From an uncultured Granulosicoccaceae bacterium (lineage in GTDB: Bacteria > Pseudomonadota > Gammaproteobacteria > Granulosicoccales > Granulosicoccaceae), in the NCBI GenBank assembly GCA_937922675.1, contig CALAJN010000007.1:165584-229583 (forward strand): DNA of 64,000 bases. The letters run 5' to 3'. The notes under the pieces are model-generated. The model made no database searches and had not been told where the DNA came from. It saw nothing but the letters and a program-made list of their open reading frames with translations. Within the stretch, counting starts at the first letter, position 1. Each line of letters begins with the position of its first letter. Below are positions 8,187 through 17,942 of this stretch, piece by piece. The position numbers were made by a program, and so were the translations under genes.

Positions 8187-9566
8187 TCACAGCAACAGTC
8201 TTCGGATATCACCGATGGTTTTCACGTAATCCACCATGAAACGCGCGGCAACAGCACCGTCGATGACGCGATGATCGTAGGTGAGATCAAGCGGGCACAT
8301 CAGGCGAGGTTCAAAGTCCTTGCCGTTCCACACCGGTTTCATTTGCGCGCGAGTGATGCCAAGGATGGCAACCTCGGGCGGATTGACGATCGGAGTAAAG
8401 GCCGTGCCACCGATGCCACCCAGGCTTGAGATCGTCATCGAGGCGCCTTGCATCTCGGCTGGTTTGAGTTTCTTGTCACGCGCGCGAGAGGAGACGTCCG
8501 TCATCTCCTCGGCCAGATCATAGATGGACTTCTTGTCGACATCACGGAACACCGGGACCATCAGACCTGAAGGTGTATCCACAGCAATGCCGATGTGTAC
8601 ATACTTTTTCAGGAACAAGGCCTGCCCGTCGCTGGAGAGCGATGAGTTGAACTTGGGGTGTTTCTTGAGTGTGCTCGCCAGCGCCTTCATGTGAAATGCA
8701 AGCCCGGTAACGCGTGGGTCACCTTCTTTTGCTGCGCGTTTTATATCCCCGCGAAATTCCTCCACGCTGGTGATGTCTGCCTCGTCGTGATGCGTCACCA
8801 TCGGCAGATTCAGCCAGGCGCGGTGCAGGTTGGCCGCCGACAACTTCGGTATACGACCCATCTCGACACGCTCGACTTCACCAAAACTGCTGAAATCAAC
8901 ATCCGGTAGAGGCGGTATGCCTGAGCCGCCGCCGGAGATGCCTGCGCTGCCGTAGTTGCTGCCCATGCCCTGCATGGCAGTCTTGATAAAGGCTTTGACA
9001 TCGTCACGGACGATGCGTCCCTTGGGGCCCGAGCCTGTGATCAGCGAGAGATCGGCTCCATGTTCACGGGCATAGCGTCGGACGCCCGGCGAAGCATGCG
9101 CCTTGCGCATGCGCGAGTCGTCAAGATGGGCTGTGGGTGAGAGGCTCGGGCCTGCAGCGGCGGATGCCTTAGCCGCCTGCCCCGGTTCAGTGGCAGAGGC
9201 AGAGGCAGAGGCAGAGGCAGACGTTGAGGCGGGAGCAGGTGCCGTCGAAGGCTCGGCCGCAGGTTTGGGTTCTGCCGCAGGCTCACTGGCAGCAGCTGCC
9301 GCGGCTTCCGGCGGTGTTGCTGCGCTATCGCCAGGGATCAGGGTTCCGATCACATCGCCGCTGCTGACGGTCCCGCCTACCGCGACAGTTATCGCTTCAA
9401 TGGTGCCGCCACTGTCAGCCGGGACTTCCATGGTTGCCTTGTCTGTCTCGAGGGTCAGCAGACTTTGCTCGGGTTCAACCGTGTCTCCAGGTGCGACAAG
9501 CACCTCGATGATCTCCACGTCACTGAAATCACCCAGATCGGGTACGACAATATTGGTGCTGCTCAT
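8187..9566 (-). CDS. aceF: Dihydrolipoyllysine acetyltransferase (PDH E2)
   Basis: 459 residues. A single N-terminal lipoyl domain (lysine in ETDKATMEVP) is followed by an Ala/Pro/Ser linker containing a low-complexity ASASASASA run. The peripheral subunit-binding domain (SPGVRRYAREHGADL ... GPKGRIVRDDVKAFI) comes next, then the catalytic domain ending in the active-site DHRVIDGAVAARF. It transfers the acetyl group from lipoamide to CoA and forms the core of the complex. GAGGGG precedes the ATG at 9566. It begins 11 nt after aceE, so the two are cotranscribed. E. coli AceF has three lipoyl domains; here one is on E2 and another on Lpd. Confidence 0.96.
   Translation of the reverse strand: MSSTNIVVPDLGDFSDVEIIEVLVAPGDTVEPEQSLLTLETDKATMEVPADSGGTIEAITVAVGGTVSSGDVIGTLIPGDSAATPPEAAAAAASEPAAEPKPAAEPSTAPAPASTSASASASASATEPGQAAKASAAAGPSLSPTAHLDDSRMRKAHASPGVRRYAREHGADLSLITGSGPKGRIVRDDVKAFIKTAMQGMGSNYGSAGISGGGSGIPPLPDVDFSSFGEVERVEMGRIPKLSAANLHRAWLNLPMVTHHDEADITSVEEFRGDIKRAAKEGDPRVTGLAFHMKALASTLKKHPKFNSSLSSDGQALFLKKYVHIGIAVDTPSGLMVPVFRDVDKKSIYDLAEEMTDVSSRARDKKLKPAEMQGASMTISSLGGIGGTAFTPIVNPPEVAILGITRAQMKPVWNGKDFEPRLMCPLDLTYDHRVIDGAVAARFMVDYVKTIGDIRRLLL
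9192..9221. repeat. (GGCAGA)5 hexanucleotide repeat in the aceF linker
   Basis: Five perfect tandem copies of GGCAGA are read on the plus strand. On the coding minus strand they encode alternating Ser-Ala residues in the flexible linker between the lipoyl and subunit-binding domains. The unit is two codons, so copy-number slippage would change linker length without breaking the frame. Confidence 0.9.
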
Positions 9567-9577
9567 GTCGGTTCCCC

Positions 9578-12331
9578 TCAGGCCGTTGCCGGGTTAGGAC
9601 GGTCCGGATCGATACCGTAGCGTTGCACCGCATTGGCAACAGGCTTTGCGTCAATCTTGCCGTCAGCATGCAGCGCGTGCAGAGCTGCCAGAGTGACGTA
9701 GTTGCGATTGACTTCGAAGTGTTCACGCAGTTTTTCGCGCGAATCCGATCGGCCAAAACCATCGGTGCCAAGTGCCACAAAGGTGGCGGGCACATATTCG
9801 CGAACCTGATCCGAGTAGGCCTTCATGTAGTCAGTTGAGCTGACGATCGGGGCGTCATCGGAGCCCAGAGTGCTCGCCACAAAAGGCACGCGCGGCTCAT
9901 CGTTCGGGTGCAGCATGTTCCAGCGTTCAACCGCCTGGCCATCGCGCGCCAGCTCATTGAAACTGGTCACGCTGAACACATCGGCCCCGATGCCCCAATC
10001 GCGCTCGAGCATGGCTGCTGCCGCGATGACTTCGCGCAGAATGACACCACCACCAATCAGCTTGACCTTGTGTGAGAACTTGGTGCCAGCCTTGGCAAGC
10101 TTGGCGATATTGCCGTCCTCGTCCCGTGGCTCCGCACCGGCAGGGAATTCCGCACCGGCTTCACGCAGTTTGTAGATGCCGCGCTTGATGCCTTCCTCGC
10201 TGCCTTCGGGTAGGGCGGGGTGGGTGTAGTTCTCATTCATCGCGGTGATGTAGAAGTACACGCTCTCGCGCTGCTCGATCATGCGCTTCATGCCGAATTG
10301 CACGATCACTGCCATCTCGTGAGCAAAGCAGGGGTCGTAACTGACACAGTTGGGGATGGTGGACGACAACACCAGTGAGTGTCCGTCCTCGTGCTGCAGG
10401 CCCTCGCCATTGAGCGTGGTACGCCCGGCAGTACCGCCGATCAAAAAACCACAGGCGCGCATGTCGCCAGCCAACCAGGCAAGATCGCCCACACGCTGAA
10501 AGCCAAACATCGAGTAGTAGATATAAAAGGGGATCATCGCGACACCGTGCGTCGCATAGGATGTGGCGGCGGCGAGCCAACTCGACATCGCACCCGCCTC
10601 GGTAATGCCCTCTTCAAGGATCTGACCGCTCTTGTCCTCCTTGTAGTACATGATCTGGTCACGATCCTGCGGCTCGTAGAGCTGCCCGATGCTCGAATAA
10701 ATACCGAGTTGTCGGAACATGCCTTCCATGCCGAAAGTACGTGCCTCATCCGGGACAATTGGCACCACGTACTTACCAATCTTCTTGTCACGGGTCAGGA
10801 TGGTGAGCATGCGCACAAAGGCCATGGTGGTCGACAGCTCACGCTCACCACTGGTCTCGAGCAGCGGCTTGAAGGCATCGAGCTCAGGTACTTCCAAAGG
10901 GGGTGCAAAGTTGCTTCGCTGCGGCAGATAACCACCGAGGGCCTTGCGCCGCGCCTGCATGTACTTCATCTCCTCGCTGTCAGGAGCTGGCTTGATGTAT
11001 TCAAGATTCTCGACCTGCTCGTCGGTCAGATCCAGACGAAAGCGATCGCGCATACCGCGCAAGGACTCAAGGTCCATCTTCTTCTGCTGGTGAGTGGCGT
11101 TGGTGCCTTCACCGGACTCACCCATGCCGTAGCCCTTGACGGTCTTGCACAGCAACAGGGTCGGTTGCCCCTTGTGCTCCACGGCCTGCTTGTAGGCTGC
11201 GTAGATCTTGTGTGGATCGTGACCGCCTCGATTCAAGCGCCAGATGTCCTCGTCGCTCATGTTGGCAACGAGTGCTTTCGTCTCCGGATACTTGCCAAAG
11301 AAATGCTCGCGGGTATATGCCCCGCCCTTGGCCTTGCAGTTCTGATACTCGCCGTCGACCGTTTCCATCATCAGCTGCATCAGCTTGCCGGTCTTGTCGC
11401 GTGCAAGCAGAGGATCCCAGTAGCTCCCCCAGATCACCTTGATCACGTTCCAGCCGGCACCGCGAAAGATGCCTTCGAGCTCCTGGATGATCTTCTGGTT
11501 GCCGCGTACCGGCCCATCGAGGCGCTGAAGGTTGCAGTTGATGACAAAATTGAGGTTGTCGAGCCTTTCGCGACCGGCAAGGGAGATGGCACCAAGCGAT
11601 TCCGGCTCGTCCATCTCGCCATCGCCGAGGAAGGTCCAGACCTGGCGGTTTTCAGTGTGCGCAAGACCGCGATGTTGCAGGTACTTCATGAAGCGCGCTT
11701 GATAGATCGAGGTCAGCGAGGCGTAACCCATCGATACGGTCGGGAACTGCCAATAATCTGGCATCAGCCAGGGGTGCGGGTAGGACGAAAGGCCATCGCC
11801 ATCGACCTCGCGGCGAAAGCGGTCCAGATCCTTTTCATCAAGGCGTCCTTCGAGATAGCTGCGCGAATAGATGCCGGGGGAGGAATGGCCCTGAAACATG
11901 ACCACATCGCCACCATGCTCTGGCGTAGGCGCATGGAAGAAGTGGTTGAAGCCAACGTCGTAGAGTGTGGCGGCACTGGCAAAGCTTGCGATGTGGCCAC
12001 CGACACCGGATCCGTCTCGTTGAGCCCGCAGCACCATGACAGCCGCGTTCCAGCGGATCATTGAGCGTAAACGGTGCTCGAGCTCGGGGTCTCCGGGGCT
12101 CCGCTGCTCCAGATGAGGCGGGATCGTGTTGATGTAGGCCGTGGTGGAGTCGTAGGGCAGGTTGGCCCCCGAGCGACGCGCCTGATCGATCAGGCGTTCG
12201 AGTAGGTAGTGCGCACGTTCGGGTCCCTCGTGCTCGATGACTGCTTCGAGGGCATCGAGCCATTCTCGTGTCTCGATCTCGTCTGCATCCCCCGAGCCTT
12301 GTGGGTCGATCGCGTCTGCCTGCGTCGTCAT
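9578..12331 (-). CDS. aceE: Pyruvate dehydrogenase E1 component, homodimeric type
   Basis: 917 residues, slightly longer than typical AceE (~890). The thiamine diphosphate motif GDGEMDEPESLGAISLAGR and the family sequences RWNAAVMVLRAQRDGSGVGGH near the N-terminus and DKTGKLMQLMMETVDGEYQN are all visible. The catalytic pyrimidine-binding half includes GITEAGAMSSWLAAATSYA, and the C-terminal part ends in ALGTDGFGRSDSREKLREHF. It decarboxylates pyruvate and reductively acetylates the lipoyl group of AceF. First gene of the operon, with an upstream region at 12332-12453 in which no PdhR-like operator could be recognised with confidence. GGGAA lies just before the ATG. Confidence 0.97.
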   Translation of the reverse strand: MTTQADAIDPQGSGDADEIETREWLDALEAVIEHEGPERAHYLLERLIDQARRSGANLPYDSTTAYINTIPPHLEQRSPGDPELEHRLRSMIRWNAAVMVLRAQRDGSGVGGHIASFASAATLYDVGFNHFFHAPTPEHGGDVVMFQGHSSPGIYSRSYLEGRLDEKDLDRFRREVDGDGLSSYPHPWLMPDYWQFPTVSMGYASLTSIYQARFMKYLQHRGLAHTENRQVWTFLGDGEMDEPESLGAISLAGRERLDNLNFVINCNLQRLDGPVRGNQKIIQELEGIFRGAGWNVIKVIWGSYWDPLLARDKTGKLMQLMMETVDGEYQNCKAKGGAYTREHFFGKYPETKALVANMSDEDIWRLNRGGHDPHKIYAAYKQAVEHKGQPTLLLCKTVKGYGMGESGEGTNATHQQKKMDLESLRGMRDRFRLDLTDEQVENLEYIKPAPDSEEMKYMQARRKALGGYLPQRSNFAPPLEVPELDAFKPLLETSGERELSTTMAFVRMLTILTRDKKIGKYVVPIVPDEARTFGMEGMFRQLGIYSSIGQLYEPQDRDQIMYYKEDKSGQILEEGITEAGAMSSWLAAATSYATHGVAMIPFYIYYSMFGFQRVGDLAWLAGDMRACGFLIGGTAGRTTLNGEGLQHEDGHSLVLSSTIPNCVSYDPCFAHEMAVIVQFGMKRMIEQRESVYFYITAMNENYTHPALPEGSEEGIKRGIYKLREAGAEFPAGAEPRDEDGNIAKLAKAGTKFSHKVKLIGGGVILREVIAAAAMLERDWGIGADVFSVTSFNELARDGQAVERWNMLHPNDEPRVPFVASTLGSDDAPIVSSTDYMKAYSDQVREYVPATFVALGTDGFGRSDSREKLREHFEVNRNYVTLAALHALHADGKIDAKPVANAVQRYGIDPDRPNPATA

Positions 12332-12453
12332 GTATTCCCGTCAAATCTGTAGTTAATGGGTGTGAATGCTAACGCCGTGCCGGAGTGCCGTCCTGCAGGC
12401 GTGCTGTACAAGTAATGTGACCCATAGTGACACGGCTGGTCGCTTAAGGTTTG

Positions 12454-13746
12454 CTACCTCGCATCGCCTGGTGTCCGGCAGCCTTGCAGCTGTCCGTTCT
12501 CGGGTCTGCGCAAGTGCACACGGGTGATCTCGCCGGTCAGGTCGTCCTGAGAGCGTGTAGAAACCCTAAAATAAGCAGGGGTATAGCCAGAAAATTCCAG
12601 CATGCCGTCGGTTTTCAGTCGCCCCCGCTCCCACAGTACCTCCGCGGTTGTCTCAATCGTTTGCTGCAAGCGAGCTTCGCGTAGGCGTTCGGCGAGCGCG
12701 TGCATTTCGCGACTGCGTGTTTTGCGTATCTCGACGGGCACAGGGTTGGCCATCGCTGCAGCGGCGGTGCCTTCGCGCTCGGAATACGCGAACACGTGCA
12801 TGTCACCAAACGGTTGGCTGGCGACAAAGTCCATCGTGGTCTGCCATTCGTCGTCGGTCTCTCCGGGAAAGCCGCAGATCAGGTCGGTGGTGACGTTAAA
12901 GCCTGGAACACGCTCTCGAAGCTCGCTGAAGAGTCGGTCGAATTCCTCGGTGCGGCAGCGTCTTGCCATGCGTTTGAGTGTGCTGTTGCAGCCGGACTGC
13001 AAGGGCAGGTGCATATGTGGCATCACCCGTGTGTTCTCGAGTACCGAAAGAAAGCCTGGCGTCAGATCCCAGGGCTCGACCGAGGCAAAACGAATGCGCG
13101 GCATATCGGTATCGTCGAGCAGGGCACGCACCAGGGACTCCAGCGAGCTGCCGATATCGCTGCCATATCCGCCGACGTGCACCCCTGTGAGCACAATTTC
13201 CTTGATGCCAGAGGCGCACAACTCGTTGACTTCTGCCACCAGATCCGCCATCGAGCGGCTGCGTTCCTCGCCGCGCGCCACGGTCACGATACAATAAGTA
13301 CAGCGCCAACGACAGCCATCCTGAATTTTTACGAAGGCGCGCTGACGGCTGCGTTGAAACAAGGCAGACTCGGCGGGGCGCGTGGCTGCTGCGGGCATTG
13401 CAGGATCAACAAAAGCTGAACGAGTCAGCGGCACCAGGCGCTCCTTGTCGGCGTTGGGCACGATCAGATCAATACCGTGAGCCGCGAGTGCATCGGTTGA
13501 TTCGAGCTCGCTCCAACATCCTGTGAGCACTAGTTTTGCCGATGGGTTCTCACGTTGCAGCCGCGTCAGCTTGCGTCGCGACTTGGCGACGGCTTCACGT
13601 GTGACCGCACAGGAGTTAAGCACCAGAACGTCCGCTTCGTCAGCCGATGAGGCAATGTGGTCGCCCGCCTTGTCAAAGGCGGTCGCCCAGCGCTCGAGCT
13701 CGGCCTCGTTGAGACGGCAACCGAGTGCCGAAAGATGTACCCGCAT
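12454..13746 (-). CDS. mtaB: tRNA (N6-threonylcarbamoyladenosine-37) methylthiotransferase, MtaB type
   Basis: 430 residues from ATG 13746 (AGG 8 nt upstream); a GTG three codons earlier is possible. It has the methylthiotransferase order: an N-terminal UPF0004 domain with cysteines in ALGCRLNEAE, NSCAVT and TGCWSE, then the radical-SAM CxxxCxxC in DGCRWRCTYC, then a C-terminal TRAM-like stretch. The sequence pattern GCRLNEAELE, with VARGEERSR after the cluster, favours the MtaB branch, which makes ms2t6A37 in tRNA, over MiaB or RimO. RimO is encoded separately at 48.2 kb. It is a monocistronic minus-strand gene between aceE and the coiled-coil gene. Confidence 0.85.
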   Translation of the reverse strand: MRVHLSALGCRLNEAELERWATAFDKAGDHIASSADEADVLVLNSCAVTREAVAKSRRKLTRLQRENPSAKLVLTGCWSELESTDALAAHGIDLIVPNADKERLVPLTRSAFVDPAMPAAATRPAESALFQRSRQRAFVKIQDGCRWRCTYCIVTVARGEERSRSMADLVAEVNELCASGIKEIVLTGVHVGGYGSDIGSSLESLVRALLDDTDMPRIRFASVEPWDLTPGFLSVLENTRVMPHMHLPLQSGCNSTLKRMARRCRTEEFDRLFSELRERVPGFNVTTDLICGFPGETDDEWQTTMDFVASQPFGDMHVFAYSEREGTAAAAMANPVPVEIRKTRSREMHALAERLREARLQQTIETTAEVLWERGRLKTDGMLEFSGYTPAYFRVSTRSQDDLTGEITRVHLRRPENGQLQGCRTPGDAR

Positions 13747-13857
13747 GTAAAACACCTAAAAGTCGTTGCGCCGAGATTGTGGCGTAATCCTCTTTTCGCT
13801 ACGATGCCACAGCCGCATTAGAACGCAATCCCGCGTTTGTCAAAAGGATACGATTTC

Positions 13858-16800
13858 ATGTTCAGAGATTTCGAGAAGGCACCGAGCCGCTCGTCTTACC
13901 AACGGAAGTTCGTTTTGGCCGGTTTGGCCATACTCGCGTTGCTGACTGCCTGGATCGCGCGTTCAAACGTGGGCAACAAGTTTGCCTCGATTGAAGCAGA
14001 GAACGTCCAGCTCTCGAGTGAGTTCCAAAATGCCACCTTAGCCCTCGACACGACCACGACCGAGCTGGAAACAACGCGCGAGGCGCTGTCGCTGACTGAA
14101 TCCCAACTGGCCACAGCTCAGGCCGAGCTTGAGGCCGCCAATGCCGAGCGCGAGACCATTGTTGCTGACCTGCAGGCACGCGCTGACGAGGCGCAAACTG
14201 CACTGACCGAACAGTCCGCATCGCTCGACACCGGCGCTGCTGAAATCGCCACCCTCACCGAGCAGCGCGATCTGTTGCTCGCAGACGTAGAGGCGACACA
14301 GGCAGAGCTTGAAGCCGCGCGGGCCGAAAGCGAGGCAATCATCTCGGATCTCAACCTGCGCATCGAGGCGCTCAATGGCGATCTTGTGGCCGCTCAGACA
14401 CTTGCTGATGAGCGCGGTCTCACTATCAGTGAGCTGCAGGCCGGGCTTGCCGAAACCGGCGGCTCGCTAGAGGAGGCACAAGGGACTTATCAGTCTCTGC
14501 TGGGTATGTACGAGACCGACACCGTTGAGCTCAACGTCGAGCTCGGTGAGCTCGAAGCGCTTAAAGCCTCTCTGGAGGCCGACGTGTCTGGCCTGCGTGA
14601 TCGCGTGGCGAGCACAGAAGAGGAGTTGATGAATACCCGCGGCACTCTTGTGATGACCGAGGAAAAGCTTGCGAGTACAGAGCTTGAGCTGGCGGGCACC
14701 GTTGAGGCGCTCAGTGCGTCCGAGGCCGAATTTGCCGAGCAGAACCTCGCACTGGCGGATCTGGGCGTGCAGCAAGACGATGCCAAGGCGCAGTTGGAAG
14801 AAACGCAGGTCAGTCTCGAGGCTGCGCGAGCCCAGCTTGAGGCGCGTACCGCCGAAATGGACAACCTGAACCGGCAGCTCGCGACCGTTCAGGCGGAGCT
14901 GGGTACAGCGGTGGGTGACATTGCCGTTCAGCGTGAGGCCTTTGAGGCAGAACTCGCCGCGCTCGAGACGCAAGTAAGTGAAAAGGAGGCTGAGCTCAAC
15001 GACGCAAAGGAGTCCCTGAATGCCGCCGAGAACGAACTGACCATAGCCCTGGGTTCACTCGATCGACGCGAGAACAACCTGGATCAAATGCGCACTCGGG
15101 TGCAATCCTTGATGTCCACGAGCGAGGACAGCGGCGGTGCCGCTGAAGCAGCCCAAGCCGAGCTTGCATCGTTACAGGGTCAATATGACTCCGATATGGT
15201 CGCTCTGAACGCCGAGATCGGGAACCTCGAAGCGCAACGCGAGGCGCTTCAAGTGGAAGTGGATATGCTCGGTGAGCAGGTCGTTGGACTGACTGATCAG
15301 GCTGAAACGCTGGGTGATCAGAAGAGCGCATTGCAGCTCGCGCTGGGCAATTTGCAAACCGACTACGAAGCACTGGGGGCGAGTGCTGGCGACGCCGATT
15401 CCTTGAGCTCCGACCTGCAGTCATTACAAGCGTCACTGGCGGAGGCCGAGCAACAACGCGACACGCTGACAGAACAAAAGACCGCTCTTGAAGCCGAGGT
15501 TGAAGCAGCTCAAGCGGCCACCACTGAGGCTGAAGAGGCGCTCGCCTTGCTCGAAGGTGAGGCCAATGCCGCAGCCGAGAATCTGGCTGCACTCGAAGCT
15601 GACAAGGCCGCACTGACAGAACGGGTGACCAACCTGGAAGGCGAGCTTGCGACCGCTACCGAGAATCTTGACGCTCTTTCCGCCGAGCAGGAGACGTTGT
15701 CGGCTGAACGCTCCAGCGCGGCCGAGAATCTGGTGGCCCTCGAGGAAGAAAAGCTCACTCTGACTGCAGACCTTGAAGCGCTGCGAGCAGAGAATATTGC
15801 GCTGAATTCACGCGTGGGTGAGCTCGAAGCCAGCGCGGCTGCCGAGATCCAGCAGTTTGCGAGCACCGCCGAGAGCGCATCATCTGACCTTGAGTCAGCG
15901 CGCAGTGATCTTGCGGCAAGCGAGCAAGCGGTTTTGTCGCTTGAGGGCGACGTGGCTGACCGGGACGCCACCATCGGCGAATTGCAGGCGCAGGTAGACA
16001 CCCTCGACGCCGAGATTGTTGGCTTGCAGGCAGATCTTGCCTCCCGCCAAGGCGAGGTAGCGTCGCTGAGAGATGCGCTCGGTACGCGCTCTGATGCGCT
16101 TGAGGACGTACGCACCGAGCTGGCCGATGCACAGGAAGCGTCCGCAGAGGCGGAGGAAGCTCTGGCCCTGGCACGACCGACCATTCTGGAGTTGCGCTCG
16201 CGCGCCGGAGATCTTGAAACCCGCCTGTCCTCTGCTGGCACAGGATCGGCCGACCTTGAGGCGACCGTGCGGGCACGCGAAGGCGAGCTTGCCTCGTTGC
16301 GTGAGGCGCTCGGCTCTCGATCGGATGAGTTGGAGAATGTACGCTCACAACTGGCCGATGCCGAGGCCGCCGCTGCGGACTTTGAGGCGCAACTGGCTGC
16401 CTCCGGCTCGGGCGCTGCAGAACTCGAAGCATCTGTCGCGGCACGTGAAGGTGAGCTTGCGTCGCTCCGTGAGGCGCTTGGCTCTCGCTCGGATGAACTG
16501 GAGACTGTGCGTTCACAACTGGCCGATGCCGAGGCCTTGGCCGCCGACGCGCAGGGCCAGATTCAGACATTGAGTGGTGATTCATCGGCGCTGATCGCGG
16601 AGCGCGATGCTCTGACGAGCGAGCGCGATGCCTTGCAAGCAGAGCTTGTGTCTCTATCCGCTGAGGTCGGTGATCTTGAAGCTCAGCTTGCTACCGCTCG
16701 TTCGGATGTGGAAACGGCAGCGGCAAACCTTGCCGACCTCGAGGCGCAACTTGCCGAGCGCGAGAGCGCGATGGCTGATTTGCAAGTGCAGCTTGATGAG

Positions 16801-17883
16801 CTGAATGCGTCTCTGGAAACAGCAGAAGCCGACAAAGTGGCGCTTGAAGAGGCCCGTGCGGCGCTGGAAGCCGAGCTCGGTGATGCGCAATCAAGTCTTG
16901 CCAGCAGTGCCGGTGAGCTATCTGCCTTGCAGGCCACATTGGAAAGCAATGATGCCGAGGCGGCCGCTCAGGCCGAAGCCTTGCAGGGTGAGGTCATCAC
17001 TCTGGAAGAGCGTGTGGATGCCCTTGAGGCCGATATCGGTGTGCTTGAAGGCGAGCTGGCCAGCATGACCGAAGCGCGAGATGCCCTCGCCGCCGAGAAG
17101 ACTGCGCTTGAGGCCGACTTGGCAGCCTTGCAAGAGTCGGAGGCATCGCTTGGTGCAGAAGTTGACGGTCTCAAGACGAGTGGCAGTGAGCTTGAAGCTC
17201 AGGTGTCATCGCTGGAACAAGAGCGAGATGCGCTGATTGCAGAGATCGATAGCCTAAGGGCCAGCGGTGAGAGTCTTGACGCAACGATTGCCGAGCTGAA
17301 CGGGCGTGTTGAGGATCTGGAAGCAGAGCTTGCAAGTGCCAACGCTGCGGTCTCCGAGCAGACCTCGATCGCCGAGAATCTCGCCGGCCGTCTGGCATCT
17401 GTTGATCAACAGGATGCAGCGGCAGCTCAAGGTGCCGAGCGGCTTCGCGACACTATTGAGCAACGCCTGGCAGATAATGGTGTTGAAAACAGCACCGTGA
17501 CGGTTCGCGATGACAATGGCGTGGTCGTGAACCTGGCAAGCTCGGCGCTGTTCAACTCAGGACGCGGGCGTTTGAGTGGAGCGGGTCGCGACTTGATGGG
17601 CCGCGTTGCCAATGCGCTTGGCGACCTTGACAACCAGATCGTGGTTGAAGGTCATACCGACAGTGTGCCGGTAACCGGCAATCTTGCGACTATCTTCCCC
17701 AGCAACTGGGAGCTCTCGGTGGCACGGGCCGCGAATGCAGTCAACTACCTGCAAACAACCGGTGGTCTGAATCCAGAGAGGTTGTCAGCACAAGGCTTTG
17801 GTCAATACCGCCCGGTTGCCAGCAATGGCACGCGAGAAGGTCGAGCTAGCAACCGCCGCGTTGAAGTGGTGGTCATGCCCTGA
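13858..17883 (+). CDS. Very long membrane-anchored coiled-coil protein with C-terminal OmpA/MotB domain
   Basis: 1341 residues from ATG 13858 (AAGGA ~9 nt upstream; the frame opens at a TTG seven codons earlier). A short basic cytoplasmic N-terminus and one transmembrane helix (FVLAGLAILALLTAWI, ~19-35) come first. Then come roughly 1150 residues of Ala/Glu/Leu-rich coiled coil with almost no Pro or aromatic residues. The last ~130 residues are an OmpA-family peptidoglycan-binding domain (IVVEGHTDSVPVTGN, NWELSVARA, GFGQYRPVASN, NRRVEVVV), closest in style to MotB/OmpA-like envelope anchors. The middle holds near-identical ~28-residue repeats. This implies an inner-membrane protein reaching peptidoglycan, but the exact role is unknown. 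No operon partner; it is followed directly by a strong hairpin. Confidence 0.85.
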   Translation: MFRDFEKAPSRSSYQRKFVLAGLAILALLTAWIARSNVGNKFASIEAENVQLSSEFQNATLALDTTTTELETTREALSLTESQLATAQAELEAANAERETIVADLQARADEAQTALTEQSASLDTGAAEIATLTEQRDLLLADVEATQAELEAARAESEAIISDLNLRIEALNGDLVAAQTLADERGLTISELQAGLAETGGSLEEAQGTYQSLLGMYETDTVELNVELGELEALKASLEADVSGLRDRVASTEEELMNTRGTLVMTEEKLASTELELAGTVEALSASEAEFAEQNLALADLGVQQDDAKAQLEETQVSLEAARAQLEARTAEMDNLNRQLATVQAELGTAVGDIAVQREAFEAELAALETQVSEKEAELNDAKESLNAAENELTIALGSLDRRENNLDQMRTRVQSLMSTSEDSGGAAEAAQAELASLQGQYDSDMVALNAEIGNLEAQREALQVEVDMLGEQVVGLTDQAETLGDQKSALQLALGNLQTDYEALGASAGDADSLSSDLQSLQASLAEAEQQRDTLTEQKTALEAEVEAAQAATTEAEEALALLEGEANAAAENLAALEADKAALTERVTNLEGELATATENLDALSAEQETLSAERSSAAENLVALEEEKLTLTADLEALRAENIALNSRVGELEASAAAEIQQFASTAESASSDLESARSDLAASEQAVLSLEGDVADRDATIGELQAQVDTLDAEIVGLQADLASRQGEVASLRDALGTRSDALEDVRTELADAQEASAEAEEALALARPTILELRSRAGDLETRLSSAGTGSADLEATVRAREGELASLREALGSRSDELENVRSQLADAEAAAADFEAQLAASGSGAAELEASVAAREGELASLREALGSRSDELETVRSQLADAEALAADAQGQIQTLSGDSSALIAERDALTSERDALQAELVSLSAEVGDLEAQLATARSDVETAAANLADLEAQLAERESAMADLQVQLDELNASLETAEADKVALEEARAALEAELGDAQSSLASSAGELSALQATLESNDAEAAAQAEALQGEVITLEERVDALEADIGVLEGELASMTEARDALAAEKTALEADLAALQESEASLGAEVDGLKTSGSELEAQVSSLEQERDALIAEIDSLRASGESLDATIAELNGRVEDLEAELASANAAVSEQTSIAENLAGRLASVDQQDAAAAQGAERLRDTIEQRLADNGVENSTVTVRDDNGVVVNLASSALFNSGRGRLSGAGRDLMGRVANALGDLDNQIVVEGHTDSVPVTGNLATIFPSNWELSVARAANAVNYLQTTGGLNPERLSAQGFGQYRPVASNGTREGRASNRRVEVVVMP
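16051..16536 (+). repeat. Three degenerate ~85-nt repeats inside the coiled-coil gene
   Basis: Copies begin near 16051, 16282 and 16450 and encode variants of GELASLREALGSRSDELE followed by VRSQLADAEA. Copies 2 and 3 are almost identical in protein; copy 1 is more diverged (VASLRDALGTRSDALE). The spacing is 231 and 168 nt, both multiples of three and of the coding frame. This indicates internal duplication as the way the coiled coil lengthened. Confidence 0.8.
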
Positions 17884-17907
17884 TCGATTGCTGACATGAT
17901 CGTTGTG

Positions 17908-17937
17908 GGCCACCCGAACGCAGCGGTTCGGGTGGCC
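17908..17937 (+). terminator. Strong GC-rich hairpin between the coiled-coil gene and ubiX
   Basis: A perfect 12-bp stem (GGCCACCCGAAC / GTTCGGGTGGCC) with a 6-nt loop begins 24 nt after the stop codon. There is no U-tract, so termination may be weak or factor-dependent. The right arm contains the only purine-rich stretch before the ubiX ATG at 17943, so the same hairpin could also mask that ribosome site. Confidence 0.65.
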
Positions 17938-17942
17938 ACATC

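Noticed and set aside
10379..12064. Long plus-strand open frame (561 codons) opposite aceE
   Set aside because: It is the complement of a highly conserved coding region with strong codon bias. Its translation has no recognisable motif and AceE explains the whole stretch.
15510..16585. Minus-strand frames of 240-280 codons opposite the coiled-coil gene
   Set aside because: Their Ser/Arg/Pro-rich composition is the mirror of Ala/Glu/Leu codons; no motif is present.
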